DNA from: Paraglomus occultum
Taxonomy: Eukaryota; Glomeromycota; Glomeromycetes; Paraglomerales; Paraglomeraceae
Direction: 5' to 3'
DNA: 32,548 nt
NCBI GenBank assembly: GCA_910592205.1
Contig: CAJVPJ010000239.1
Span: forward strand, 1 to 32,548
Part shown: positions 1 through 11,411 of the stretch, piece after piece
How positions within the stretch are numbered: the stretch's first letter is position 1
Layout of the letters: each line of letters begins with the position of its first letter
Made by a program: the position numbers and the translations under genes
Notes under the pieces: generated by a model
Seen by the model: only the letters and a program-made list of their open reading frames with translations
Databases searched by the model: none
Told to the model about the DNA's origin: nothing

Positions 1-419
1 AATTAGATATGTTTGACATTCGCTAATATTGTCGGATAACTGTAAATATTATGCGAGAGAATAAGTTATTTCTAACGCATGCAAACGTGTCGACGTGTCG
101 ATGCAGCGAGCGTATTTCCTATATTTCATATTACACTTTGTAATCACAAAGACTTTACGGCGCTCTTCTTTGGGAACGCATTTAGATGCTAATATATTCT
201 TCTAGAGCCGTACATACTATATTATGTCTAAAGCCAAGAATTATGTTTTTCGTTGAGTAACTAGGGAACCTGCTTGACTTTCGTAAAGACTGTCATTCAT
301 GCACTGTTAATAATAGCAGCTTTAATGATCAGAATATGAATAATTGTTGAAGAAAATTAGTGTTATTTAAATATTAAATAAAGAAACATCTCTCAACAAC
401 CCGCAACACAATATACATT
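1..419. other. AT-rich non-coding stretch, likely promoter of 420-674
   Basis: No open frame of note is visible. The last 60 bases hold an AT-rich run (around 362-382) followed by a CT/CA-rich stretch just before the ATG at 420, as in many fungal core promoters. I see nothing else in it. Confidence 0.3.
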
Positions 420-674
420 ATGCGTTATAAAGTTGAAATAATCACAGTAGCTATCTTGACAGGAGCTTGTCACATCTGCATGGTTTGTATTGCGGAAGCG
501 ATGCGGATTCATCCACGCGCTCAAAACAACAAATTCCAGCAGCAAAGTAAAAGAATTGCCTTGGTCAATGGTTTGTCAGATCGAGAGAGGAACTTTATCC
601 TTAAAAGCAAAAATTTTGCTAGTTCTATAGAATCAGAACCTCATTCAAGCCAAGAACAAACAAAATATAATTAA
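420..674 (+). CDS. Candidate small secreted protein, 84 aa, unrecognised
   Basis: This is a single-exon frame of 84 residues. Residues 1-27 look like a signal peptide: a short basic start (MRYK), a hydrophobic core (residues 7-24) and a small-residue end AEA that could be a cleavage site. The mature part of about 57 residues is polar and rich in Ser, Gln, Asn and Lys. It has no cysteines, so it is not a typical disulfide-rich effector. I recognise no family. Support is the ATG context, the AT- and CT-rich upstream region, and the fact that it is the only frame with a sensible start in the first 3 kb. It could still be a chance frame; there is no homology evidence from reading alone. Confidence 0.4.
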   Translation: MRYKVEIITVAILTGACHICMVCIAEAMRIHPRAQNNKFQQQSKRIALVNGLSDRERNFILKSKNFASSIESEPHSSQEQTKYN

Positions 675-3600
675 AGCCGGAATTAACTTACATGCATATT
701 TTTTTCATGTTCAACACCATTGAAAAGATTAAAGTTTTATTGGCTTTAAATGCCAACTTACCTGACAGTAATCAGTCATTAGAACTGGTGATTTAACTGA
801 TTGCGATGCTAACTTGAAAATAATTGCTCGCAAAACGAGAAGACTTACTGTCAAAAAGACAAATTATTTATTTTTTTTTAAATATAGCATTGTTGTATGT
901 CAGTTCAGAATGGACATTAGTCTTAACTAAAATGGCTGCAAATTTGCCAGAAAGGTTATAGTTTAGAGGACAGGAAATTTGGTATTCATCACCAATTAAT
1001 TCCTGAGAACAAGAAGATAAAATTTTCGCAGACGATAAGGTCTTCATAACACCCATGCTTTATAATTTATTAAGATATGAAACGAACCTATCAGCATAAG
1101 AAAAAGAAAAAAACAAAACACGGATTTTAACTCCATGAGAAAAAAAATTACTCCGTAATTGGCGCTCGCCGCACCAAAGGCCGGGAAATACTGACAGTGG
1201 GCTTTGATTCTTTCATATTGGGCTTCAGTAATGTATTTTCTCCTTCCAGTTGCTGGATAATTTCATAATAGATGCTATATTTGAAGTTCTCTCAAACATA
1301 ATTAAAAAATTGAAAAACATTGCGCCTATCTGAGCTTAGCCAATAAAAAAGTGGTCGGAAAAACTCAGGAGAAAGCCAAAAAAAGTAAGTTTCAAAATCA
1401 GCATAATGCCCCAACTGTTAGCATACAGACAGTTTGGAAAAGAGCAAAAGAAATAATGAGGCAGATAAAGGCACATTTTGCTATGAAAGAATATTTTGCG
1501 AGATAAACTTGCTATAAAAAGGCGATGTACAAAATGCAAACGCGGCTAATCGCGTCTTTCTCGACTTGCAAAATTTTGAACTAATTCTAAATAATTGTAA
1601 CCATAGACTTGTCTCATATTACAGCAAGATAAGAGAAGATAACAAAAGCAAGGAAGCAAGACAAGAATCAAGAAAAAGACTAAAAAAATGCAACAACGCC
1701 GTGCTGAAGCTTTCGGGTCAGATTATTTTGTGACGTTAGAGTGGTATCTAACTACAAGTTTTCATTGATAATTTGTATGTATCTGCACGTTATGACTACC
1801 ATACTAAGACAATATGGAAAAAATTGGGGCCCAACAAGATATTTTGCAAGTATTTAAAAAAAATCGAAAATAAACCGAATAATTACTAATATGTGTGTTA
1901 AGAAAATATTGGTTTCTTCTTTTTTACCATACTAGATAAACGATTAGCTTGTAATAACTTGTTTGAAGCAAATCAAGGCTTTACCAGTATAAAAATCATA
2001 GTTTATTATGATCAGCTCGTTCACTATTATTTATTATTATGTCTATTACGTGCTGACAACAGCCATGCAATCGATAAAACAATGTTTGTCGAAAATTATC
2101 CAGACTACTTTTCCATTTATCTGTCACACAGTTCAATGTCTGTTTCTCAAACACAACATTTGAACCATAATTTTCAATAAATAAAGGTCCGGATTGTTAG
2201 AAGGCCAATCCAATCCATAACTACTACTACAGAAAGGTTTGTAAAAAAAACAATTTTTAGCCGTTCAGCTTATATTGGATCATTATTTGTTAAAAATCTT
2301 CACCCTCTTCAAAGCATTTTCTGATATCTGGAAGAACTGTTTCCAAATTTCTGTATAAAACTTTATATTTCTAATGTGTGTAAAACGGTACAACAAATCT
2401 TATGTGCCCAAAGGCTAATTTTTTTAACACACTGTGTATTAATATGTATGCAGAATGCTTTGTTTTAAAGTTCAGATGACGCAGAACTAAACAGTTTAAT
2501 AAATATTTGAAGTTGTTTAACATCGAAGAAAAGTGATTACCAAACTATAACTCGAATTAAGCAAACTTATCCTGGTTTTACTACTTGCGTCCTCCGCGAA
2601 AACCGAATCTTCCTTAGCAAAGCGCTTGGATTCGAAAAGCTTGCGTGTTTGTTTAGACTGAAAGAAATACGCGTAGATAAAAAAATTTTTTATTGTCAAT
2701 ATCGAATACAGATGCTGTACGGAGAGGGACAGAAGTATTTCACAGTCACAATTTATCTAATTTTATAAATTTTATATAAGTTAAAAAGTCCAATTTTTGA
2801 ACCACTTACTTAACAGTTGCTTTTTGCATTACAAATTATGTTGTTATAATTTATAGCAGAAAGCAGCAAAGACAATTGTGTGATAGAGTTTATTATTTTT
2901 GTGATTCTTATGTTCTTACGTTTAACTGTTTTTTTTACCGTGTTTATGAGTTACTTGCTACTTGAGCGAGACTATTTACGCGCTAAGGCAGAAATTGAGT
3001 GCGTTATTAATTTATTATCATATTGTTATATTAAATAAACGTTAATATTAACAATTAATTTAAGCAGCTGATAAAGTAAGTGTCCAAAGTTGGGTTTTTT
3101 AAAATTTATAAAATTAAATAAATTATGCTTTGTCTCCTCTCCCTGTAAATATTATAGTATGCAGAACTTGTCTTTAATGTTAGCAAATTATTTATCTAAA
3201 TATACGGTTGTCAAAGTTGGGGCCTCAACACTGCTTGACCGTAGTCGAGCAGGAAGTGAGACCAAAGCGCAAGATTAAAGTAAATGGGGGAGAACCTTTT
3301 TCGTTGCACTGGCGAAATTTTTGCAGCTGCATTACTGACTCATTTAGGAAATGCAAATCCCAAAATTCCCATAACTAAATTTGTAGAAAAAGTGGATGGA
3401 AATAACATATTCAAATAACTATTCCTGGCATAGTAAACCGACTTTAAGCATGAGAGAGTTGTTGTAGAGTTTGACAGTAAAAAATAACCTTGTTAAGTAC
3501 ATGAAACAATCTGATTTTTCATTCGGTCAAATTTATGTCTTGTATCCATTCTAGCTTTAAACGAGATTTGTTTTACTAAATTATTTCTAAAGGTACATTG

Positions 3601-6553
3601 ACAAGCAAAAAAAACTACTAGCTCTCAAGTATCAAGGTAGCAACCAAATACCAGCCATGTACTGCAAAATGGGTTAAAACTTTAAGCTAGTTATAAAGTC
3701 AAAGATGCGGAAATATTTCTAAAGATAAAAAAAATCCCAACACCTTCAATCTGATGATGTCGATAAAGAATCCCTACAGTAGTAAGCGGAAGTCTGTAGT
3801 AAATTGATGTCGCGTTTTGTGGAAGTGTAGCAAATTTGACGAACTGGAAATCGAAAGTGTATGTGATTAGCGCATTAAACTTATAAATTACTCGTAAAGC
3901 AAGTGTTTTAACTCATTAGAGGTTTGGAAAAGCGATAAACGATGGAAGCGATTGAGAAAGCAGAGGATGGTAAATTTTAATATTAGTAATATTATTATGA
4001 TGATAATAATAATGGTAGTGGTAGAAGCTCTGAATTGCAGCGATTCTGCTAATTTAAAAGACAGCCAAAAAATCGACTAAAACCTTACGAATACTTGGAA
4101 AGTCACGCCCGCGTAAGGAAACTAAAGAATGAAATTAACGACATAGCCAAGTCCAATTACTGCAAGCCCGCAACCAAGCGAGCAAGAAAAAGGGAGAGAA
4201 TTTCGAACAATACGTAGCCGAAGAAATTGGACGAATTTTTGGTAGTGCAGACCAAATCAGTAAGTTTACCAGCAAAAAAGAAAATTTTTACCGAAACTGG
4301 GAAAATAGCTGGTCAAAAGCGAAAGTTATCCCGTTAATGGTTTTGGGAGCCGAGATTTTTTCCTTTCGTATAACTACTCTAATATTCCGTTTATATTACT
4401 ATGTTTTCGCTTTCCGAATAAAAATATTTACACAACTCGAATATTGTTGAAGTTGACGAAAGGCTTAAGTAAACGTTTTCCAAAATATTTTATAGACCGC
4501 ATTAACAAATTCCACAGAACCTTCCTTATTTGTAGCGTGTCACTTTTTTTTTCTCTTTTATCATTAGATAGCTTCGTTCGTAGTTGAGAATAGGACGTCA
4601 ATACCAAACGCGTCAATGACATAGTTGTACTTAATGTGCCAGCTGTGGCGTCGTTCATTCTGGACATATTTTTCATTAGCGAGAGCCACTTGTTCATTTG
4701 CTATTATGTTATTTTTTGTGATTACCAGACTTGATATTTTAAATGCCGTGTAACCAGCATTACTGGACATGACGACTGATAAACAGATAAACTCACCGAT
4801 TCATCGACTTAAAAATCAATCATAATACAATAGATATCATTTACATGCCATATTTGTTTAAATTAAAAACAATATACAGTCTTTATCAATTATTACAAAA
4901 AATTGTTTAGATTACAAAGCGAATTCTTTTTAGAGTGTGTTCGGCCAGATTACATCAGCAACGAACGCAATCGCACGGGCGCATCGGTTGAGATTATAAG
5001 TTGCAAACCATCAGCAAGCAAAATTTTCTCACCAGACAGTGAAACATGGCGCAAAGATTCGAATCAGATACCAGAATTTGAGACGGTATTTAAAAGTTGG
5101 CAAGTTACTTGACAAAGGCTATACCTAGTTAGTCATACCTGCTAGCGACAGTTCACGTTGAACTGATGAGATGCTAAATCTGTCAATTGACAGTCATGAT
5201 AATAACTGCAAGAAAAAAATAACCTATGTCAGACTGCCGTATCTGTTGTTCGTTTTCGGAAATTGGTTACTTTTTCAATATTGTCGCAATAGTTTGAAAA
5301 CGCCAATTATGGTTTATCGTTGTTTCTTGCGGTAATTGCTATTACTTATATGCTGTGCTACAATATAAAGAAAGAACTATCGAGACGAACTCTGTTTGGG
5401 ATAGAAAGAGTGTGTGGGCGCTTGACGATAATGCAGATACAGTAATACTACCATGTTTAGAGTTTTTATTGCAGCATGCCATTATGGCTGTATTGTTGAA
5501 GACTAGTTCTACTTGATACCACCCATTTTGTAAATCAGGATAGCATTGGATATTTTATTGAGACCATTTCCGGATTTTAAAATACCCGTTGTGTTAATTC
5601 ATTATCTCTTTCGTTGACTGGCGGTATTTCTAGAAAAGTAAATTACAAATATCAGATGATGTACTGTATCTTGATTTTTTGCCATCGGGAGTAACACAAC
5701 TTCTTTCTTATCAACTCATCACATCCTTTGTGCATGGATGTATATATTAGTATTAGTACGTATGTTTATGTACATTCCATACATATGCACAAAGATTTAA
5801 ACGGGAAGAGCATATATAGACTGTATAATTACACACGGGTGAATATTAATATATACGTTAATGTTACTAATCTATTTTCACCCATTTGTGCACGTCACTC
5901 CGCAGATCGTACGGCTAATATTAGAGCTACTGCATAAAGATAGCCTTATTGATTACAACCTTTTTTGTCCAAGTAAAATCTTATAACCAATGTGACATAA
6001 TCACAATAGTTTGATATAGATAACAAACAACATCGAATAACCAAACATTAATAATTTTCTGTTTTAAACTTATCCCCGTCGTCGGTTTTTTTTTGTCATT
6101 GAACTTTCTCATCGATCCCCTTTTCGTTCCCTTTCCTTTCCCTACCATTCCTTCCCTTCCCATCCCTTTTCCCATTAGTTTCGATACCCGGAAATCTATC
6201 TCTAATTTTCACCGAATAAATGTCGACAATTCGGGATGCAACTCGCTTGTCTGCTTAGGACACAAACAAATGTGCAACATGCAACCCTCCAAAACCGTCG
6301 ATTGCGTTCAGCCGAACTATCCCAATCACGTAAGAAGCAATTACAAAGTGGCGAAAGAAGAACGAAGAGTATTGTATCTTAAATAAATTTCCAATACGAC
6401 CATGCAATTCATTGTACAAGAAAAAAAACTGTAACGTCCGAGTACTACCTTAATTAACAATCAGAAACTATTTATAATCGATTTCTCTCCTCTCTCACAT
6501 TCCTTGTCTTCACGGCTCTCTAATTTATTTATTTTTACTAAAGGACTATAGAA
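675..6553. other. Long region without a confident gene
   Basis: About 5.9 kb of AT-rich sequence with frequent stops in all frames. The open stretches are short and of mixed composition. Three read slightly protein-like but lack starts, splice partners or recognisable motifs: 4169-4440 (+), 4903-5112 (+) and 6190-6386 (+). A pyrimidine-rich block at 6095-6175 and CT-rich sequence near 6484-6510 probably belong to the promoter of the oxidase gene at 6554. I saw no tRNA, rRNA, tandem array or terminal inverted repeat here. Confidence 0.5.
4169..4440 (+). other. Coding-like open stretch without a start, unrecognised
   Basis: Reading in the frame of CAA GCC CGC, this stretch stays open for about 90 codons. 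It gives a charged, protein-like segment (for example EQYVAEEIGRIFGSADQISK) before a stop near 4440. There is no ATG at its head and a stop lies shortly upstream. It could be an isolated exon, a gene relic or chance. The end of the frame turns hydrophobic and AT-driven, which argues against a full gene. Confidence 0.2.
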
Positions 6554-9038
6554 ATGGCGAGGCCGCGAAAGACTGTTCTACTATTCCTCTCATGGATAGT
6601 GATAATGACAGTAATGGTTCCTATATTACTGTCTACCACTGCTGAAGCTTTTGATGTTCGATTGTTGTTTAAGAAGGATTTGAAGCCACCCTCAACTTGT
6701 GTTACTCCGCATAAAGATCCTAATGGTGGTGGAAGCGGGTCTGGTGGTGGAAGCGGGTCTGGCAGCGGCGGTGGTTCTGGCAGCGGTGGTGGTGGTTCTG
6801 GTAGCGGTGGAGGAGGTGGTTCTGGAAGCGGTGGAGGAGGTGGTTCTGGTAGCGGTGGAGGAGGTTCTGGTAGCGGCGGCGGCGGTGGTGGTTCTGGTAG
6901 CGGCGGAGGAGGTTCTGGCAGCGGTGGAGGAGGAGGTTCTGGTAGCGGCGGAGGAGGAGGTTCTGGTAGCGGCGGAGGAGGTTCTGGTAGCGGTGGAGGA
7001 GGAGGTTCTGGCAGCGGTGGAGGAGGAGGTTCTGGTAGCGGTGGAGGAGGAGGAGGTAATGGCGGAGGAGGCAATGGAGGAGGAGGTAATGGCGGAGGAG
7101 GCAATGGCGGAGCAGGCAATGGCGGAGGAGGCAATGGAGGAGGAGGCAATGGAGGAGGAGGCAATGGAGGAGGAGGCAATGGCGGAGGTAATGGAGGAGG
7201 TAATGGAGGAGGTAATGGCGGAGGAGGTTCAACCTCTACAACTACTACTGTTACTACAAGCCAAGGCAACACAGTCACCACCGTCACTTCTGGCACTACC
7301 ACCAGCATTATTTTCAACGGTGATGCCATTGACACTACCATTATTGAGAGCTTTCCCGCTAGCTCCTATTCCTCGGTCAACGACTGTCTCTACGCTACTG
7401 GTGCACAAATTATCCTCAAGTCAGCCAACGATTCTAGTTACAATAATTACCGATTTGGAGAAAACATCCGTATTGAAACATACCCATACGCGATTGCGTT
7501 CGCAGTTAACACTTCTCAAGTAGCTGCTCTCGTAGATTGCTCGGTCATATTTGGGAAAAAGCCGGTTCCCCGTTCTGGTGGTCACAGTTACGAGGGATTT
7601 TCATCACTGTCGGATTCGATTGTTATCGATCTGAGTCGTATTGCCTATGTTTCTGTGGATACTTCCAGTGGCTTTGCACTTGTTGGAGGAGGAATGCGCC
7701 TTGGTCCTCTATATCTTATCTTAGAAAGTTTCGGGTTTACCATTCCAGGACCATTCGTTCCCACAATTGGTATTTCTGGGCTAATTTCTTCCGGCGGTTA
7801 TGGACTCGGTACTAGGAAATATGGTATTACGGCAGATGCAATAATCGGGGCCATTATTGTCGATGTTCGTGGAAATACACTGAGTGTTAGTGCGACAGAG
7901 AATGCAGACATTTTTTGGGCAATCAGAGGAGGTGGAGGAGGCGCGTACGGTATAATAACACAATTAAAGATACAATTGTCGGCCACTTGGAAAGATAGTA
8001 CAGTATTCAGTTACGATTATGACTTTACGTCAGCACCAACTGTGATAAAAACCTATTCAGAATGGAGTGCAACGGCTGCGGCTGAAGTTACAAGTTTTTT
8101 GGTCTTTACTGGTGGCGTTATTCAGTTCCGTGGACACTATATTGGAACCGTGGCAGCAGCAACTCCCATACTTGATGGAAGCGGTCTGGTTACTATTCCC
8201 AATAACAATAAAGTCCTGCAACCATGTCCGTCCGAACTATCAAGATCATTCTTCCTCGGGGATAACACATGTAAAAATGAGGGATTACTTAACGTTGGTA
8301 CTGATCCGTTTGTTCCGGTCGGTGCTGCTGCTGGAGGTACTGTTACCGCAGGTATTCTGCCGAAGATTGCACCAGCTCCTCAGACACCTCGTGAAAACAG
8401 CAAAGTCAAATCAATATTCTTCAACTCATCATTCACTGTGGAGCAATCTACTAGTATCACAACATTGCTTCAGTCTGCACCGACTGGGGCCAAAGTCGAA
8501 TTCTACGGTCTTGGCGGCGTTCTTGCAACTGAAGCTACAGACTTGACATCCTTTTTCCATAGAAAATGGACGCTTCACGTTGTTATCACTGTTGTACTAA
8601 CTGGTGATGCGACAGCAGATGCAAATGCCATTACCTGGATTAATCGTTGGGACACTGACATCAGGACTTTCGCCACCACTTATTCATATAGTGTAAGTAA
8701 TTATGATGAATAATGTTCTTTAGTGTTTGTGGATATTCCGTACTTAATCGTGGCTTCTTTCGTTTTAGGGTTATGCCGACTTGGATCTGAAAAATCCGAT
8801 TGTTTCTTACTATGGGAGCAATGCGGATCGCTTGGAGATTTCAAAAACGAAAGTTGATCCAACTGACATATTCGGTGATCCACAATCAATAATACCTAAA
8901 ATAGTCACCGAAGGAGGTCCACCATGTAACGGCACCACACCTCCCGGTCCAAGCACGGCTAGTTTGCCGAATATATTGAGCTCTTGGTCTGTTCTCGCTT
9001 TGACTCTTATTACAATGATTTTCCCTATCATTTTATAG
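6554..9038 (+). CDS. Secreted FAD-linked oxidase (berberine bridge enzyme-like), GPI-anchor type, with giant Gly-rich insert
   Basis: Exons 6554..8692 and 8769..9038 join in phase 0 and give 802 aa; the intron starts GTAAGT. Residues 1-32 form a signal peptide ending AEA. Residues 58-225 are a Gly/Ser then Gly/Asn low-complexity tract, followed by a Thr-rich linker to about 250. The FAD-binding domain (PCMH fold) follows. RSGGHSYEG carries the flavin-linking His at residue 344. A second loop, GISGLISSGGYG, has Val (VPTIG) where bicovalent relatives have Cys, so one covalent bond is expected. Exon 2 carries the family's C-terminal block (GYADLDL, YYGSNADRL, DPQSI). The last 24 residues are hydrophobic after a Pro/Ser/Gly spacer, as in GPI-anchored proteins. 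Such enzymes oxidise sugars or secondary metabolites and make hydrogen peroxide; the substrate here is unknown. A possible AATAAA lies at 9275. Confidence 0.9.
6722..7228 (+). repeat. Coding minisatellite: Gly-Ser then Gly-Asn repeats
   Basis: About 507 bp of degenerate tandem repeat inside the oxidase gene. The first two thirds encode units such as GGGGSGSG with lengths varying by single glycines. The last third encodes GGGGN units, and two GGGAGN-like variants occur near 7110. The units differ at synonymous sites (ggtagcgg/ggcagcgg; ggaggagg/ggtggtgg), which shows age as well as slippage. The DNA is G-rich on the + strand, unlike its AT-rich surroundings. Confidence 0.95.
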
Positions 9039-9274
9039 TAATTATTATAAAGGGTAAAGAGATTATAATATTTAGAAGTTTTCTCTCTTAGAATGTTAAA
9101 AACGAAGCTGATAGACACTTTTATATTTGATTCACTTTACATTGATGCCCAATATTTGGGCTTTTCAAAAGTCTATATCGGTTTTCTTTTTTCATGTTAT
9201 AATTATGTAATATTTATTGGACAATAAGTTCGCCAACGTGAAAGGATATAAAAACGTGTGTAAACACGAATTAA

Positions 9275-9280
9275 AATAAA
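9275..9280 (+). terminator. Possible polyadenylation signal AATAAA of the oxidase gene
   Basis: An exact AATAAA lies about 237 bases after the oxidase stop and before the PDCD2 gene. It is the first perfect copy downstream, though AT-rich DNA makes chance copies common. Confidence 0.3.
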
Positions 9281-9503
9281 GTACAAAGAATTTAAATTCA
9301 AACGAGTTGCTTTCAAGAATGATAGAAGTTGAGGTCTATAATTATTATCCCGTGCAACTGAGAAAATTTTTGTTCGTGTTGTAATATTATCTAATATTAA
9401 TAATATTAATATTGCAAAATCCATTTTAAAAATTTTAAAAATGATTTGTCACACGTCAGGTAACGAAATTCTTACCATTGCAAAATATTTTAACTTTTGC
9501 ACA

Positions 9504-11130
9504 ATGGAGAACAAACGGAAAAGCCAAAGAAAGTCTTCTACAAGAAATGCACGTACTAGCAGGACAAACAACCAAAATTCTCGAGACATACAATTAAAGC
9601 CGTCAAACACGTCAAAGACCAATACCAAGGCACAGCAGCAGCCTAAGCAACAGTCTAAGCAACAACCTAAAGCTACCTCCAAGATAAAAAAGACTACGAA
9701 AACGATAGTAAAGAAACCTGTCAAGAAAGTAACCTCCGTATTATTGGGTCTTCCAGATGGGGAATTATCTCTTGTCGAAGACGTTGATCCATATACTACA
9801 AAGATAGGAGGCGTACCGAATTGGTTACTTCCGTCTTGTCCCGTATCAACTCACGTAATAATATGCAAGAATTGCGATGAGCAAATGTTTTTGCTTTTTC
9901 AAGGATACGCACCACTAAAAGATTCACCATACGAAAGAGTAATATACATCTGGGGATGTAACCGACAGAGATGCATGAAGCGTGATGGCAGGTGAGAATG
10001 AAGAATGAATGAAAGACAGCAAAGAGAACGAGCTAGAATTCAGATCGCTTGCGAGAAAGCAAAAACCAGTGACTTATTGATTTTGCATTGTTTCAAGCTT
10101 TTGCGCAATTCGAGCCCAGAGACTTGATAAAGAATACGCAAAGCAACGTCAATTAACGACAAAAACCACACCGAATGCCAAAAACACGCTATCGATGTCA
10201 AACATTGATTCATTGTCGCAAGACCTCGCGAGACTAAACATACATGAACCAGATTCTCGTATATCAACATCGAAATCCATATGTAATGAAATCATACTTT
10301 TGCGTTGACTCTTTACTGTTTTGTTGCTCTCTGTGCTTATTTATGAATAAATTATATGATCTGATTTTTCGAAAAAAACAAACAAACAAACAAACAAACA
10401 AAATAGCCTGGTCTGATAATGTTCGTCATTTCCCTGGTCAGTGTTTGTACGTTACGGAGGAAATTCTTGAAGAAACCACGGATCCACTGCTGAAAAAGTA
10501 CGATGAATACTTGACGATGGAGAGTGAATTTCTTGATGGGACAGAAGATGATTGGTCGGGTGAGCAGTACGAGAAGGCAGCTCTCCCGAAAGGTGTCGAT
10601 AGAGCATTTAAGGGATTTTCAGAGCGAGTTGCGGAATGGTCTGATCAATGCGTTCGGTAATCGCAACAACTCTTGTATATTAATCCGTTGCTACTGCGAT
10701 TCACTACAGAGTAACGATGTGAACAATCCATCCGGTTTGTAGGTACGACTTTGGGGGCCAGCCTCTTCTCTACAGCAGAAGCGATGCCACCGCCTCGCTT
10801 CTACTTGCGACATCGCCGACATCTTCCAACTTGCTGGAAACAACTAGTGATCGTGTCCCCCTATGTTCCTATTGTGGAGGACAACGCGTATTTGAGTTAC
10901 AACTCATGCCCAATACTTTGTGCGTATTACGGACGAGTGATTTCGTAGACAATCCCGCGTGTGATGTTAGACCAGGACAGAACGCTAGGATGGGGATTGC
11001 TCAGTTTGATCTGGGCATGGAGTGGGGTACAATTATGGTCTTCACGTGTCGAAATAATTGTGACGTATCTGGCATGGCGAATGATGGAGTTGCTTATTAT
11101 GAGGAATGCGTTCTGGTCCAATATGAGTAA
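9504..11130 (+). CDS. PDCD2/Tsr4-family ribosome biogenesis protein
   Basis: Exons 9504..9991, 10098..10282, 10407..10656 and 10743..11130 join in frame to 436 aa; an in-frame ATG at 9441 would add 21 residues. Residues 1-80 are a Lys/Gln/Ser-rich tail. The N-terminal PDCD2 domain follows (LLGLPDGE, KIGGVPNWL, CKNCDEQM, ERVIYIWGC, then GSFCAIRAQR across the first intron). The C-terminal PDCD2_C domain shows DRAFKGFSERVA, QCVRYDFGGQPLLYS across the last intron, CSYCGGQRVFELQLMP and MEWGTIMVFTC. The Cys pairs are candidate zinc ligands. Family members act as dedicated chaperones of ribosomal protein uS5 (Rps2) in 40S assembly. The length is close to yeast Tsr4 and longer than animal PDCD2 because of the basic tail. 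An AATAAA sits at 11230. The gene converges on the NmrA-like gene. Confidence 0.95.
10378..10403 (+). repeat. (CAAA)n microsatellite at an intron end
   Basis: Six or so CAAA units lie directly before the TAG acceptor of the second PDCD2 intron. This is unusual, since acceptors are normally preceded by pyrimidines. The splice is still supported because exon 3 resumes in frame with the conserved PDCD2_C domain. Confidence 0.8.
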
Positions 11131-11229
11131 ATTGATGAGAGTTAGCGGGAGGTGTTTTTTTTATAGTTTTGCATTTCCTTAATTAATTATGATTTTTCGG
11201 AAACAAACTTGATATCAAAACTTCAACAA

Positions 11230-11235
11230 AATAAA
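11230..11235 (+). terminator. Possible polyadenylation signal AATAAA of PDCD2
   Basis: An exact AATAAA about 100 bases after the PDCD2 stop, in the short space before the convergent gene. Confidence 0.4.
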
Positions 11236-11411
11236 CCATAAATAGCATTCATGTTTTAGTAACTTACAGAATCAAAAGTTAAAACTATTTATTTATAGAT
11301 ATATGTTGGTCATATATGCCAACGTACAGGATTCTTCTTTTTGAAAAAACTAGCTAACTACATAAAGAAATATTCCCCCAACTCTTATAATTTTCTCTCA
11401 TTAGATATTCC

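Noticed and set aside
6720-7232. Leu/His-rich minus frame of 170 codons
   Set aside because: Another shadow of the Gly-coding repeat.
6699-7523. Ala/Val/Glu-rich frame of 274 codons on the + strand over the glycine repeat
   Set aside because: It is the +1 shadow of the Gly repeat and contains no sensible domain. The real frame is fixed by the FAD-domain motifs.
8067-8546. 159-codon + frame inside the oxidase
   Set aside because: Out-of-frame shadow; the oxidase frame here carries continuous family similarity.
10244-10400. ATG at 10244 as the start of a separate gene reading into the PDCD2 C-terminal domain
   Set aside because: The segment before 10407 is intron with a CAAA microsatellite; joining to the upstream PDCD2 exons gives one complete family member.
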